Source: Euptelea pleiosperma (Eukaryota; Streptophyta; Magnoliopsida; Ranunculales; Eupteleaceae). Taken from it: 64,000 nt of DNA. Below the pieces are notes generated by a model. It did not search any database. It saw nothing but the letters and a program-made list of their open reading frames with translations, and had not been told where the DNA came from. The DNA is taken from the NCBI GenBank assembly GCA_035048495.1, contig CM068551.1:17920248-17984247 (forward strand), given 5' to 3'. The position numbers and the translations under genes are program-made. Positions 35,351-47,803 of this stretch are shown here, piece by piece (position 1 is the first letter of the stretch; each line of letters opens with the position of its first letter).

Positions 35351-36085
35351 GATCTCTTGAATCCAAGGGTCTATGGCCTCACCGCACAACTCTTTTGTGG
35401 ATGATGGAAGACTATTTTTTTTTCCACCACATTTCCAGTCTATAGCACATTGTGCAGTTCAGGCTTGTGATCATCCAAACACACTCTTTCAGTCCTCTGT
35501 AGTAATTGTAATGCAATTTTTTCTTTTATAAGCAGTAATTGAAAATCAATTGAACGGGCCAGAAAGACCATATAAAAGAAGAGAAAAAAATCGATAAGAA
35601 ACATCGCATCAGAAAATTTACGACTGCAAATCGACATTAATGACGAAAGCAAAGCAGATTCTGAACCATAACAACACCCACACAGCTCCCATTTGGGCCA
35701 TTTCTAACGGATTCTGGAACTTGGATGAAGGGAAGTTAAAATTTAAGCTTGACTACAAAAAAATCCAAATGGCAAGACATAAATTAGCTAATCATCGACG
35801 TAGATTACACAGAAAATCAGTTTAAAGAAAATTAGAAAAAAAAACAAATTATAAAGTAAAAGAGAAGATTCTGTTCTCTCAAATTTCACATCACATGACA
35901 TACAACAGCAGTAAGAAGAAGATGAAGCTCTTACTAATCAACAACCACCCCAACAATTCTCTAACTTTTCCTTCCACTGACACCCCAAAGAAAGACAATT
36001 GATCGGATCTTCAGGTGAACAAGCCTTACACCTCCACCTCCCCTCTTTCGAATGATCCTAAATAGGCAAAGTACACAGCGATCTC
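35351..36085. other. No gene; 3' flank of the ANKRD13-type gene
   Basis: One arm of the GATTCAAGAGATC repeat lies at 35350-35395. The rest is AT-rich, likely containing the 3'UTR of the minus-strand gene that stops at 36086. A 61-codon plus-strand ORF at 35640-35825 has no family similarity. Confidence 0.4.
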
Positions 36086-39000
36086 TTACGCTACTTGTTC
36101 TTCCACATCATCACTCAATTGGTGGCCTCCCTCTATGGTTTTGGTTGCTGCCTGCTTCTTACCTTTCTTGCTTTTGGCCTTCTTGGCCTTAATCCGCCGC
36201 TTCTTCTCATTAGCGTCAACCCAAGTGTAGTCCGGTGGTATGTGGAAAGGGTCGACCTCATCCTTATAACAGCGACCTTCACTGTCGCTCGAATGCCCAC
36301 CACGGCTCCCTCTCATCCATGAAATCCATGAGGTTGACCCTTCTGAATCCTTGGCTTTGGTATCTTGGAAATGTGCTGGGCTGGAGAGAGGGGTTGAGAA
36401 CTCCTCACTTGGCTGAAGCTCTTCAAACTTTGTGAATGTTATTAGGACTCGGATTGTTGGAACAATAGGGATGGCAACCTGAAACAACCACAAAATAGAG
36501 AAGACATGTGATATTATAATGTTTGACAGTTGAAGAACAGAAAACAGCAGTGTACAACTGATCTGTACGTGTAATATTTTCTTTCTCAATAATGATAGTT
36601 GACAAAATATCAAATCCATAAAATCTTACAAGTTTACTAGGTTTATGTGACTCTCGCATTAGTCACACAAGTTCAGTAACAATCCTTTCAGGATTACTTA
36701 AAAGTTTGGACTGAGTTAATAACCAAGCTTTATTCTCACAGTCATGGTTCAGGTGCCCTGATGCAGGAGCATCGTTACGGTGATCCCAAGTTACAATGGA
36801 TCAGTGAAAAGGAGCCAAGCAAGTAGACCCACAAGATTAGCAAGATTTTGTTTTATTTTAACTATGATATATTTTATTTGTTTCTTTTAGGCATCCTCAT
36901 CCTACATCGGTTTTGGTATTAGAGCAGTGCTCCTGGTATCGATTCAGACAAGCTACTCCCCGTGCATCACATAATTGATTTCATCTAGCATCGATTCCGT
37001 GTGCTTCGTGAACATTTAAAAAGGAAGTATACCAACACCAAGAAATTATTTGCCGCTATAGCGGTCCACCATCATCGTCTTTTAAGGGGTTCCCTGGCGC
37101 GGTATTCTGCATCATCATTGACCGGTTTATTGCTCATTGACAACCGTCCGATTGACATTGTTCAATGCCGACTGCATAATGACCATTAGGTTCGGGTTTT
37201 GCGAAGGAAAAAAAGATTATTGCTGTTGCAAATCATCACACCTCGGCAACATCACTGCCATACCAGTATAATCGTTGTTGTGCACAAATCCATTGTGGTC
37301 ATCTTTCTGCTGGTATCGCACCTGCTGCTCGTGTACTCCACAACACCCACATTTGGGTTGGCGCCAAAAATCCGTTATCGCTGCTGCAATCTCAACGTGA
37401 CAGCCACCATTCGTGCACCTCTTCACCCTATTGCTGCAAACACCATTAGATACCACTTTTCCTCAGAGGCATCGAAGAACTTTCCTTGTAGGTGGATGTA
37501 GGAGCAACTCTTAATGAGATGTTTTTCCTACTTGTTTTATATTGATAATAGAGTCCACTTTCCCTCAGAGGCGTCAAAGAACTTTCCTCGTTTCCCTACT
37601 TGCTTTGGACGATCGACACTTCTGACTTGTTTTGAAAATTATACACCTCACCTAGAAATCGGCTCTTCCTCGGTCAGAATTTGACATTTTTTAATATTGA
37701 TGGTAGAGTCCACTTTTCTTTAGAGGGGTAGTGAGTTATTTTCTTTAAAGATAGATGTGGGAGCCACTTCTAATTTGATGTCTTCTAGACTTTCTTTGGA
37801 TAATCGGCACTTCCTCGCTTCCCCAACCGGTTTGGATGATTGTTCTGCACTTTCTCGATTAGAAAGAGTCCAGTTTTGCTCACAAGTCATCACCAAGTGA
37901 GCCACGTAGCACTCTTAGAGACCACTGAACGTATGGCTATCCCTAAGTGCAACTGATTGGTAATTTGAACCGTTGGATCTGAGTATCCCAAATTATGGTT
38001 GAAACCCACGGATAAAAATTAACCAATGAAAAAGACTAAAATCCAACTCTTAGAAGACACCGGCTGGTATTTTATATGTAGGTCCATGTCACATATGGAC
38101 ATTGGTAATCCGTGAGCAAAACGAGACTCATTTAGAAATCAGCAACTTTGCTTAGAAAACGACATGTTTCTATCAAATTAAGGTCATTAATCTGATATCT
38201 TCCCGATTTGTTTTGGGATAATCGACCCTTCCTCGTTGAGTTTCTGTCGAATGTGAATAAGGCAATTAGTGCGTGCCATGTCTTCTTTATGGTTTAAAAA
38301 AAAGCCCTTACGGCTGCTATAACGGTAACATCCCGAGCCTGTTTTAAAAAACCATTTTTTCTGTTATCAAAGTTTGTTTTCTGTTTGAAAAATTAATCGT
38401 GATGTCACAAGCTATAGCCCATTTTTGTTACTCACCACTGCCATATGGGCTCACTGACCGCATGTATGTTTAGCCCACCGGCTTGGTAGACATTCATACC
38501 AAGGTGTGATTGTAGCTATTGGATTCAACCATTTTTTTAAGTATTAAAACCATCGCAAACTATGAATACAAGTCCATTTTTGGTAGTCAAAATGAATGAT
38601 GATGACGTTCAATGGTCTCTAAGAGTGCTACGTGGCTCTCACTTGGTGATGGCTTTTGAGTAAAACTGGACTATTTCTAATAAAAAAGGTGCAGAATTAT
38701 CAGCCAAATCGTTGGGGAAACGAGGAAGTGCCGATTATCCAAAGGAAGTCGGGAAGACATCAAATTAGAAGTGGCTCCCACATCTATCTCTAAAGAAAAT
38801 AACTCATGACGCCTTCGAAAAAAGTGTACTCCACCATCAATATTAAAAAGTGCCAATTTTTGACTAAGGAAGAGTAGATTTCTAGGCGAGGAAGTGCATA
38901 ATTTTCAAAATAATTCAGAAGCGTCGATCATCTAAAGCAAGTTGGGAAGCGAGGAAAGTTCTTCGACGCCTCTGAGGAAAAGTGGACTCTATTATCAATA

Positions 39001-42000
39001 TAAAAGAAGTGGGCAAGACATCACGTTAAGAATTGCTTCTACATCTGCCTGCAAGGAAAGTTCTTCGACGCCTCTGAGGAAAAGTGGACTCTATTATCGA
39101 TACAAAACTCTCTCCCCAAGTCCAATTCTCTCTCCCTGACAAACCTAAAATATGATCTCACATGCTATAACAAAAAAAAGTTAACTTATACCTCAATACA
39201 ACCCATAAAGCAAGTGCAAGGGATCATTAATCCCGTCCAAAAGTGCCTATGCTCATAAGTATTTTCATCCCAATCTTGAAATATTTTCTTGATTAATTTG
39301 GTTCATTTGGGGATTTGAGCTTCAATAATGCACAGAATGCTTCTATCAACTCAATAACTATCCAAAAGAGATCACTAGAATCTATAGAAAAATCTAAATC
39401 TCCATTATTTTCACGATTCATTGTATTTAAAACGAGGTCGTTTGGTAATTTCTGAAAACGTTAACATGAAATCAAAAACATCAAGCGGGTAGTCGTTGAA
39501 GAGTTTTTCATCATGAGGAATTCAAGAATGAGTTTAATTTAGGTTATGTGCATGGAAATTAGAATTTGGATCAAATTCTTCATGTGCAAGGGAATTGTTG
39601 TCATTTTAAGCCAAAAGTTTGTTTTGAGTTAAAAATTGATGGGATCACCACGATTTTAAAGATATTTTATACGTACTTTCTTGAAAGAAATGTCACATAT
39701 ATAATGAGATGTGCTTCCGGAGTTCTATATGATCGACGTGTACCAATCAAACTAAAAGGAAAATTTTATAAGACAACAATAAATAAGACCAGCTATGCTC
39801 TATGGAGCAGAATGTTAGGCAATCAAGAGACAACATGTTTATAGAATGAATGTAGCTGGGAAGGATGGATGGGTGGAAAGACTAAGAAAGGAAAATAAAT
39901 CAGAAATGAATCCATTCGTGAAAATATAGGAATAGCCCTAACAGGTGACAAAATAAGGGAGAGTAAATTGAGATGGTTTAGTCATGTACAACGAAGACCG
40001 ATTACAGCACCAGTGAGGAGGAATTGCAAGTTGAGTGTTCTAAAAGGGAGATGGGAAACCAAAAGTACGTGGATTGAGGTTTTGAAGAGATTATAAAAAC
40101 TTGCCTTAACTGAAGACATAGCTTTAGATAGAATTGAATGGAGGAACATGATTTGTCTAGCTGACCCTATATAGTTGGGATAAAGCTTACGATGATGATT
40201 TAAATCAAGGATTTTGGTAGAAAGTAGAAATAAAATGCATGATCTTCTAATAGGGCCATGGATCTATGATGCAGGACATCTAACCAATACTCCCCAAAAG
40301 CCGAGACTGTTGGTAGCGTGAGATTAAATTCATTTATCTCATAGGATATATCTAAGTCCTCGGTCGACACAACCCCTCGTGGGTCCATATCACACGTGCC
40401 ACCCCACCCCAAGTGTGCCCCATTTACGCAGGTTGCCCCACTCGAGCCCGCTGTGAAAATGCCCCTGCATTAATCACCCCAGGTGAGGAGACTCGAACAC
40501 CAGACCTCCCGCTTTGATACCAAATTGATGCAGGACATCTAACCAATACTCCCCAAAAGCCGCGACTGTTGGTGGCGTGAGATTAAATTCCTTTATCTCA
40601 TAGGATCTATCTACGTTCTTGGTCGACACAACCCCTCGTGGGCCCATATCACACGGGCCACCCCACCCCGAGTGTGCCCCATTTACGCAAGCTGCCCCAC
40701 TCGAGCCGGCATGAAAATGCCCATGCATTAATGTCAAACCACTTCTTTTAAATGCTGAGAGAATCTAAAATAACGGTTTCCCAAATATCTGACAGTGGGA
40801 TATTGAATTATAATCATATTTTCGAAACCTCTCATACTTGGCTAATAGCTTAACCTAATCCAATCATTCTAAAGTTTTGGATTCTTGTGTTTAGGCTCTT
40901 AAAAGGCTTCCTACAAGCCAGTTTTGATGTCATTCACTAAAATTAACGATCAAGCTTATAAGTTTGTCATTCATTAAGACTCATGATTTTAAAGGCTTAT
41001 AACTTTTATAAGTTTTGACTTTTCCAAAAACTTGATTTTATTAAATCATGAAATATTCCCTGTTTGGACACCCATTCACAGGATCCAATTCAAATGGTCA
41101 AATTTGGGTGGGAAAGAAAGGTGCACACACGAAAACAAATTAGGAGAAAGTCATGTGTATGTGATTTTAGAACTTGTGATTTTAAAGACTCCTATTCAAA
41201 AAGAAAATCATAAATCGTGATTTTTTATTAAGATTTTCTAAAAATCAATAAGCATTTTTCTCCTAAGGTCCAATACAAGATCATGGACTTTTTAATTTCA
41301 AAATCAAATAAAATATTGATTTTCAGTCCAAACATGGCCTAAGGGTTTAAGGGAATCCTCTGCAACATAGTACATGACGGTTCAAAAGAGAAGCTGAAAC
41401 CCAATGCAAAAGAGATGCCCACACTGAAAAGTCCCAAAAAAGAAATTTGTCAATTTTTACATCCAGTGCGACAAATATTCCCCCTAAACTCTCTTATTTT
41501 ACCTGATAGAATGCCATAAATAGACAGGAGTGACAAGAGACTTTTAGAAAAAAAAAATGATTTTAGAAGAAAATTAATTTAGAGGGAAACACCATCAGTG
41601 AAGATCGTGATACCATCCCCACTGTCCTGAGAGAAGGCTATAAATAGAAGAGGTAGTCGATCCAAGGGCATACTCTGAGGGAGGAAAACAAAAATATATC
41701 CTATGATTTGTATACAAGTAAATTAAGTTCATTTCATTAACAGAAATTAAAACAGAAGTATTGAAACTTAAAAAGGTGTTTCACTTACTAACAGAGAAAA
41801 CTAGAAAAAGAGAAAAGAACAATTCTATTCATTAAGTGGTGTATATACACGATAGCATAGAAGGTCATGTTTTATTTATTAACCGAAGCATCATTTCTAA
41901 AGAATTTAGGGATTATAACAGGTGACATAGAAGAACTGAAATTGATAACATGCAAATCATGTTAGAACTTAAAAGAAAACCACAGCGCAAGTATTTATGT

Positions 42001-43926
42001 GAGATCTCTACTTATGTGAAGCTAAAAAGACCAGGAGAACAAATGCAGAACATGGTTTCAGAGAGAGAGAGAGAGTGTGTTCATGTGACTGAAAGTTCCT
42101 AGCAACAGTAGAACAATACCAGGAAAATAAGTCATGATAAAGCCAAACTAGCCGGTTAATCCTTTTTGGTTTACGAATCAGATGATTGCATTCACAACAA
42201 CTACAGAAGTAGTATAACGTTGGCACAGCAGTATAGAAGAAGAAAAGCAACTATATCCAAGAAAAGATAAATTGGCAACTAGAGTATTAAAACCATTAAA
42301 GGTGCAAGAAAAGATATCCAGGGTTACCTTGACAGGGAATGTGCCATTAGGTAATTTAGTAGTCAAAAGCTCCCTGAGTCTCCTAACAGCCTTAACCTTG
42401 TTTGCTAAGATGTCAAGTAAAGGCAAGAGCTCATCTGTTTTCAAAGGGAAGTCTGGTGTCAACCACAAAACAGGTCTCAAACCCTTTTTGTACTCGCTCT
42501 CGTGCTTAGACTCACTTGTTGCTCCACTCTTCTTTTTCTTCTTACTGTTTTTCTCTTTCCCCTTCTTAACATCCCCCAGGTCCTCCCTTGGCAATTCAGA
42601 CAATGATCTCTGATAATCAGCTGTTTTCTGGCTGCTACCTTCTGGGGCCAACTTCGAGAACTTCTTCAGAATCTTCGAGTCCTCATTGTCATCACCTCCA
42701 TTCTTTGACCCCTTCTTGTTCCAGCCAAACCAACTCTTCTTCTCTCTGGTAACACCGTTGGATTCAGAATTCTCATAACAACCTCCCACACCATTTTCTT
42801 GGCAGTCAAAAGCCCCATGGTTCTCATCCTCACCCAAACCATCTGAATTCCCCATCCGAAGAGCCGAATCTAATTGCATCCTCTCCTCAGCTGTCAATAC
42901 ATCATCATACTCCCCATCATTGTCCCCACCATTTATTATCCTCTCGTCATCTTCTGCCGCGAAAAGCTCTTCATCAGTCATTGCACCAGGAACCCGCCTT
43001 GACTTTACGCTCACCATTACATGAAGCATATCATAAACTTTTGCCTTCCAACTTCCAACCATCTCAGTCCTCTCCTGTCGCCGCCAATTTAAATGGGGAA
43101 CGAGATCGGCCTGGGTAACATCAATTCCAGGCCTATACATGTTAGTCTGAGACATCAAAGCTACCTCATGGGCAACTTCAGCCTCTGTTGGCCGAGCTCC
43201 GGCTCCCTCCAGAGCATTTGTGATTTCTTTCTCCTTGTGAGCAAGGACAATCAAAGAACCGGGAGCTAAAGATAAATTACCATCATCTGAAGAGAAGCCC
43301 TCTCCAAGGAACAAGAAGGTTTGGTCAGAGCGTTGGATGCGAAACCCATCAAAGCCAGCAAGGGTCATATCAGCGCGTAGATTTGAACCGCGCTTCCAAA
43401 TGCGATAGGTGTCTGACGGGGCAATGCGACCAATAAAGGGGATGACTGAGCTCTCGAAGTGGAAGGTTATCTCCATGTAGAAATCGCGAATGCGGGCGGC
43501 AGAGGATACAATGCGTGGGAGACGGCGGCACCACTTGGCCCAAGCAAGGGGTTGGTAATGTCTGGCAATGATCATGGCAATGGAATCCTCACGGGTGCAA
43601 ACAGCTTCTTGAAGAGCACTCCAGCCATTCTCATTCTGAAGGCTCCAGTCCGCCCCTGCTGCCATCAGAATCTCTGCAGAGGTGGGATCACGGAGGCGGA
43701 CGGCAAGGTGGAGTGGAGTCTCACGGCCAGGGACATCACGGCGATCAATGGCAGCTGAGACAACATCGGCCTGGACCTCAGCAGCGAGGGATTCGGCTTC
43801 AGTGGTGACCTCACCGGCCTTTGGGAGGCAGGGCAGGGCAGAGACAATGCGTTTGAGGGAGGTATGGTCATGACGGGCCACTGCCAAGTGAACGGGACTG
43901 TGAGCATATTTGGACAAATCCTCCAT
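36086..43926 (-). CDS. Ankyrin-repeat ANKRD13/GPCR-chaperone-type protein, two coding exons
   Basis: Exons: 43926-42328 (533 codons) and 36478-36086 (131 codons with stop), joined in phase 0 as FPVK|VAIPIVPTIRV, for 663 residues. Start MEDLSKYAHSPVHLAVARHD is the family's conserved N-terminus; an upstream in-frame ATG at 44004 is less likely. Ankyrin-type repeats lie at about residues 11-40 and 68-125 (PGRETPLHLAVRLRDP, ADWSLQNENGWSALQEAV). The GPCR-chaperone domain follows (FYMEITFHFESSVIPFIGRI, SDTYRIWKRGSNLRADMTLA, HLNWRRQERTEMVG). Acidic and Lys-rich linkers and a Lys-rich C-terminus are typical. Animal ANKRD13C chaperones receptors at the ER; the plant role is inferred from homology only. 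The reading frame is intact. Confidence 0.9.
36880..37010 (+). repeat. Gypsy LTR end with primer-binding site
   Basis: CATCCTCATCCTACATC is followed by GGTTTTGGTATTAGAGCAG (36910-36928), like the LTR end and primer site at 10391-10421. There is no intact gag after it; the next 450 bp carry only short unassigned ORFs. Confidence 0.45.
37452..39105. repeat. Long inverted repeat (arms ~480 bp)
   Basis: Left arm about 37452-37935 is inverted as right arm about 38615-39093. Matching words run throughout, e.g. CCTCAGAGGC(A/G)TCGAAGAAC, GATGTGGGAGCCACTTC, GGATAATCGGCACTTCCTCG, TCACCAAGTGAG. A third partial arm piece is at 38190-38250 in the loop. The spacer also holds MITE debris (38295-38400 and 38424-38600). 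The outer boundary has no readable TSD. Transcribed in the intron, it would fold into a long hairpin. Confidence 0.75.
39705..40197 (+). pseudogene. RTE-clade LINE 3' remnant
   Basis: Frames contain the conserved C-terminal tail of plant RTE reverse transcriptases: GVLYDRRVPIKLKGKFYKT, then IRENIGIALTGDKIRESKLRW, FSHVQRRPITAPVRRN and LALTEDIALDRIEWRNMICL. Frameshifts and stops interrupt them. The copy ends in a GATGATGAT-type tail after GGGATAAAGCTTAC, the usual RTE end. Confidence 0.75.
40267..40735 (-). mobile_element. TRIM-like mini-retrotransposon
   Basis: Two direct repeats of about 210 bp (40527-40735 and 40267-40476) flank only 50 bp. On the minus strand each repeat begins TGA...TTAATGCA and ends TGTCCTGCATCA, i.e. 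TG...CA tips. The first is followed by a primer site TTGGTATCAAAGC (40523-40511). LTR-like repeats, a Met-tRNA primer site and no coding region are the TRIM design. The repeats differ at roughly one position in ten. No flanking TSD is seen. Confidence 0.6.
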
Positions 43927-44950
43927 GATTTTATTCCCTCTTATTTCTAAGCTATGGTTCCTTTCATTTCTACTGGATTTGGAGCTCCAAAAGTAAAAGG
44001 GCAAAAATCGTGAGAAATAAACTTCTCTCTTCTTCTTCTACAGTCTAGTTTCTCACCAAATCCATATTTTTGCCCACTGGATTAAATCAATCTCCTTATT
44101 TCTCCTCTTCTACAATCAGAACTTCTCCGCTAACCCTATTTCCCTCCATTGTCAGGTTTTTCAGCCATTTCACAAAGTCCCAATCAGACAACCTAAAATC
44201 ACTGAGAAAAGAAGCAAATCAACTGAAATCCGAAAACCAAGCTTCTTTATATCCTTTTTCACCTTTACTTCTTCATTATCGAGTTTCCAGACACAAATCT
44301 GAAACCCAGTAAAAAAAAACCTGATTTGCGTAGCTTCAACCCCCAAACACCTGAAAAGCTCGAACTAGTATTCTTCAAAGATCAGATCTTTTCACTCTAA
44401 AGGAATACTGTTAGGCATTTACAGAGCTAAAATCTTAAAATATAAACTTAAATCACCTGAAGAACTCGATCTCCTTCTTCTTAACTTAGATTTCTACTTC
44501 CGTTACCAGATTTTCAGCAATTTTTCAAGTCTCGAAGTCCCAAAAACCTATATAAAACCTAAAATCAGGATGAACAACTAAAGAAATCTACCTCAGCGAC
44601 TGGAATCTGGAATCTGAAATCGATCGATTGTCTTAGTTGTTGTTCTCCTTCTTTCGTTCTTCGAATGAGCTCGAAATTGGTTGCTCATCCGCTTTTTCGA
44701 GTAGGGATCGGCTCTCGATCTTCGCTCTAATCCGCCATTAATGCTGACAGAACGGAAATGACCGGACTCGACCCGACTCGATCCCACCACCACCAACAAC
44801 AACAACAACAAGCTTTCTCTCTCTATCTATCTATCTATCTTTCTTTCTCTGTCTTCTGATCTACTACTTTTCTTTAACTTTTTCTTTATTCCAGAGAGAG
44901 AATAATTTAATGCCCTTCATTTCATGTAAAACTACATATGTGCCACTGTT
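43927..44950 (-). promoter_or_regulatory. 5' leader and probable 5'UTR intron of the ANKRD13-type gene
   Basis: On the minus strand a purine-rich leader with (GATA)n and (GTT)n tracts (44800-44850) runs to CGCTGAG|GTAGAT at 44592, a plausible donor. A possible acceptor (AATCCAG) is near 43975. A 5'UTR intron of about 600 bp is therefore likely but unproven. There is no other gene here. Confidence 0.4.
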
Positions 44951-45325
44951 ACAGTGTTACTTGTTTTCCACAGGATATTTTTTGTTTTTTGAAAATGACT
45001 ATTTCCAGGTCACATTTTACTTCTTCCAATTTCCTAAGCACCAATGATCTTTCGACTAATCCGATTTCTATGAGATCAGGGTTGATCCAGAATCGATCCA
45101 ATAGCGTACCGGGTCAATTATTCTCAGGTCCAGACCCGATCCAATGGATCCATACCTCGATTCAAACCAAATCCGATAAGCTATTGGAAATTTGGAACTC
45201 ATCAGATCCTTGGGTGACATAACATTGAGCTAGTCCATTTGATAAACATGTTGAATTTGATTTAAAGAAAATAAAAGGTGCAAATTATTAAGTCTAGGTT
45301 AATAAATATATGGGTCGGAATCAGA

Positions 45326-45711
45326 GGACTCGCTGTTTGCACTCGTCTTTTCACTTGTGCTCTCGGGCATGGATTCCGATAATCGCTCTATCGAGTGATG
45401 GATATGGTCCGGATGCTGTTGTTCATTTAACACTCTTTCTTCTGTTGAAAGCGTGCTTGGAAGGTCCATAACAACGTGTATATGTATCTCCGAGCGGATA
45501 ATGGTTCTTTCGCAAAGGAATTTGCCAGAGGTAGGAATGAATGGGCGGGCCGATTCTGTCGGGTCACTTGGCTTGGGATTTTGATCTGTATGGCCCGTAC
45601 TCGGGCAATTGGAACTGGCCGGTGACGCGGGGGTCGTCAAGAATCTAACAACTATCGTTGGATTCTCGGCCAAGAGCACGAGTGAAAAGATGAGTCCAAA
45701 CAGGTGAGTCC
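45326..45711. mobile_element. Inverted-repeat MITE ('ACTCGTCTTTTCACT' family)
   Basis: Left GGACTCGCTGTTTGCACTCG + TCTTTTCACTTGTGCTCT is inverted at the right as AGAGCACGAGTGAAAAGATG + AGTCCAAACAGGTGAGTCC. Length is about 386 bp. The 126-codon minus ORF inside is a by-product. Relative at 32728-32912. Confidence 0.55.
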
Positions 45712-46799
45712 CTTGAGCCTGGTCCTATTATATATATTCGATGCACTTAAGAATCGTCTTGCACCGTGCGAAAATCATTACTAACATCAATGAAAATAGT
45801 TACTACGGTGTGTAAAAAGTTCCAAATATAAAAATTTACTATAACTCTTAATTGGCGTAAAAGTAGTAACTAATAACATCTAGAGGAATAGTTGATCGAC
45901 TATAAAATGAGTCAATAGTCACAAATGAATTGTCGATCAACTATAAAAAAGAGTTGATCACTACAATACATATATGGCTCAAGCTCTGGGGACCCCCTTT
46001 TTTTGATACCTCTTAGGAGTCTGACTCAGGGCCATGAATTTTGAATCCACGGCTCCAAGTCCAACTCCAAGATATATAGATAGATAGATAGAGAAAGAGA
46101 GAGAGAGAGAGAGAGAACCAATTCGATACCTTATAAGACATTGGTCCCTAGATCTAGACTTAATCCAAAAGACTTAATACTTTGATCCAAACTCAATATT
46201 CCCGGATTGGATCGGATTATTGGGGCGACCTAATCCATTTATAGCTCTACTTGACTCTCAAGTAGATGTTTTGCTTTAACACATTAATGGAAGAAGTAAA
46301 ATATGGTCCAAAAATAGTACTTTTCTTTTTTGTTCGAAAAGTATTATTGGTGCTATGGAAGAAGTAAAATATGGTCCGCAAAGACGGTAATTTTCTTTTT
46401 TGTTTGAGAAGCAATTATTGCAAATTGATTTAACAAGATTTATCTCGGGCGTACTTGCTATAACCCTCTTTCGTCCAAACTTGGGACAAGTAATGCAAGC
46501 CTAAAGCTCAACACTCTGCATATACGAAGCATAAAGCTTCACGTAGGGAGACAATAAAATCTAAGAGCAAAATATGATTCATTTTGTCGACTCCAAATAG
46601 TCGGTTCGGGATAAGGGATAAGATATTGTGAATGATGATGATGAATAAGGGTATCATTGAATGGATTGATCAATTACCTGGTAGGTTTCATCCCAATTAG
46701 TAGACTTGATTGGGATCGGCTCTGATTAGGGATACCTAATAGATAATCGACACCGTGAATAATTCTGAAATTTTAAGTATTTTTACTACTAAAAATTAA
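45712..46799. other. No gene; microsatellite and RTE LINE tail
   Basis: An (ATAG)n/(GA)n tract lies at 46075-46117. At 46585-46655 GACTCCAAATAGTCGG, GGGATAAGG and GATGATGATGA mark the extreme 3' end of an RTE LINE. The rest shows nothing recognisable. Confidence 0.45.
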
Positions 46800-47247
46800 G
46801 GGGGTGTTTGGATAGCCATTTTAAAAAAAATATTTATTTAAAAAAATGACTTTTCTGAAAATATATTTTTGGAAAGGTGTTTTTCTTAAAAAGCTTGTTT
46901 GGATCATCATTAATGCAAAATATTTTTATCTTCTCTTAGTGGGGTCCACCACTTTAATTGATGAGAATAATAGATGGGGAGGGGTAGGAGTAGGGTTTCT
47001 TTGTTTAATATGTTCATTGAGCTAGCAAAATTTAAGAAGTCTTTTCTTGTTCTTTTTTTTACTTGAAAAAAAACTTTTAGTTTTTTTTTTTTTTGTAAAA
47101 AAGACTTTTTGGCTTGAAAAACATATTTTTATGGAATAAATGAATTTTAAAAAATTTTCATCCAAGCAATCTATTATTTTGAAAAAATCTTTTTTCGTGG
47201 AAAAAATATAGACTTTTCCAAGTCTAAAAATGGCGATCCAAACACCC
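46800..47247. mobile_element. Tourist-type (PIF/Harbinger) MITE, copy 1
   Basis: Ends GGGGGTGTTTGGATAGCCAT and ATGGCGATCCAAACACCC are inverted. TAA is present on both sides (46797-46799, 47248-47250), the Harbinger 3-bp TSD. The 448-bp element is AT-rich and non-coding. Confidence 0.75.
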
Positions 47248-47413
47248 TAAGATTTAAGGACATAATATATGTACTTTAACCTAATTGATGTGTATAATAA
47301 AAGAAAATTGGGGTATAACCCGTAAACGTCCATATAATAAAATCGATGCAAGTACTCTCAAAAGTCTCCACGCGGACAAAGAAGACGAGATTTTTAAATT
47401 TAATTAGGATCGT

Positions 47414-47803
47414 GATGTAACAAGGTATACCTAAGATCTTTTCAAATGCGTAAGCGGCATTTTTGGTAGTCACCGCTGCCATCTGGGCCCACTGACCGCA
47501 TGGATGTTTAGTCCACCCCCCTTAGTAGACATTCACACAAAAAATCAGCTTGTTTGATAATTTTTAGCCGTTGGTTTTAGTACTAAAAAAATGATTGCAT
47601 TCAACAGCTATAAGAACGCCTTAAAAAGTGTTAAAAAGTGCTAAAATCTAACGGTTATAAATTACCAATCAGGGTGATTTTCGGTGTGCATATCCACCAA
47701 GGGGTGGGATAAACATCCATGCAGTCAGTGGGTCCAGATGACAGTGGTGAGTAACAAAAATCGTGCCTCGGCATTTCAAAAAGTTTCAGGCATACCTTGT
47801 TAA
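47414..47803. mobile_element. 'GATGTAACAAGGTA' MITE, copy 2
   Basis: Left GATGTAACAAGGTATACCTA and right TCAGGCATACCTTGTTAA. The same inverted arms (GGCATTTTTGGTAGTCACCG etc.) as 3676-4069. Confidence 0.65.

Larger units (their letters stand above)
36479..42327 (-). other. 5.85-kb repeat-filled intron of the ANKRD13-type gene
   Basis: Donor AAG|GTAACC at 42327 and acceptor TTTCAG before 36478. It holds a gypsy primer-site fragment, a long inverted repeat, an RTE-clade LINE tail and a TRIM-like element (listed separately). 40741-42327 is AT-rich with a GA microsatellite (42059-42074) and no recognisable element. Confidence 0.8.

Noticed and set aside
40200..40737. Two similar 70-87-codon ORFs as a tandem gene pair
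   Set aside because: They are translations of the LTR-like repeats of the TRIM-like element.
42272..42613. Plus-strand ORFs across the ANKRD13-type exon (also 43459-43907)
   Set aside because: Antisense or alternate-frame shadows of a well-supported conserved exon.
45299..45679. 126-codon minus-strand ORF
   Set aside because: Lies entirely within an inverted-repeat MITE and spans both arms.
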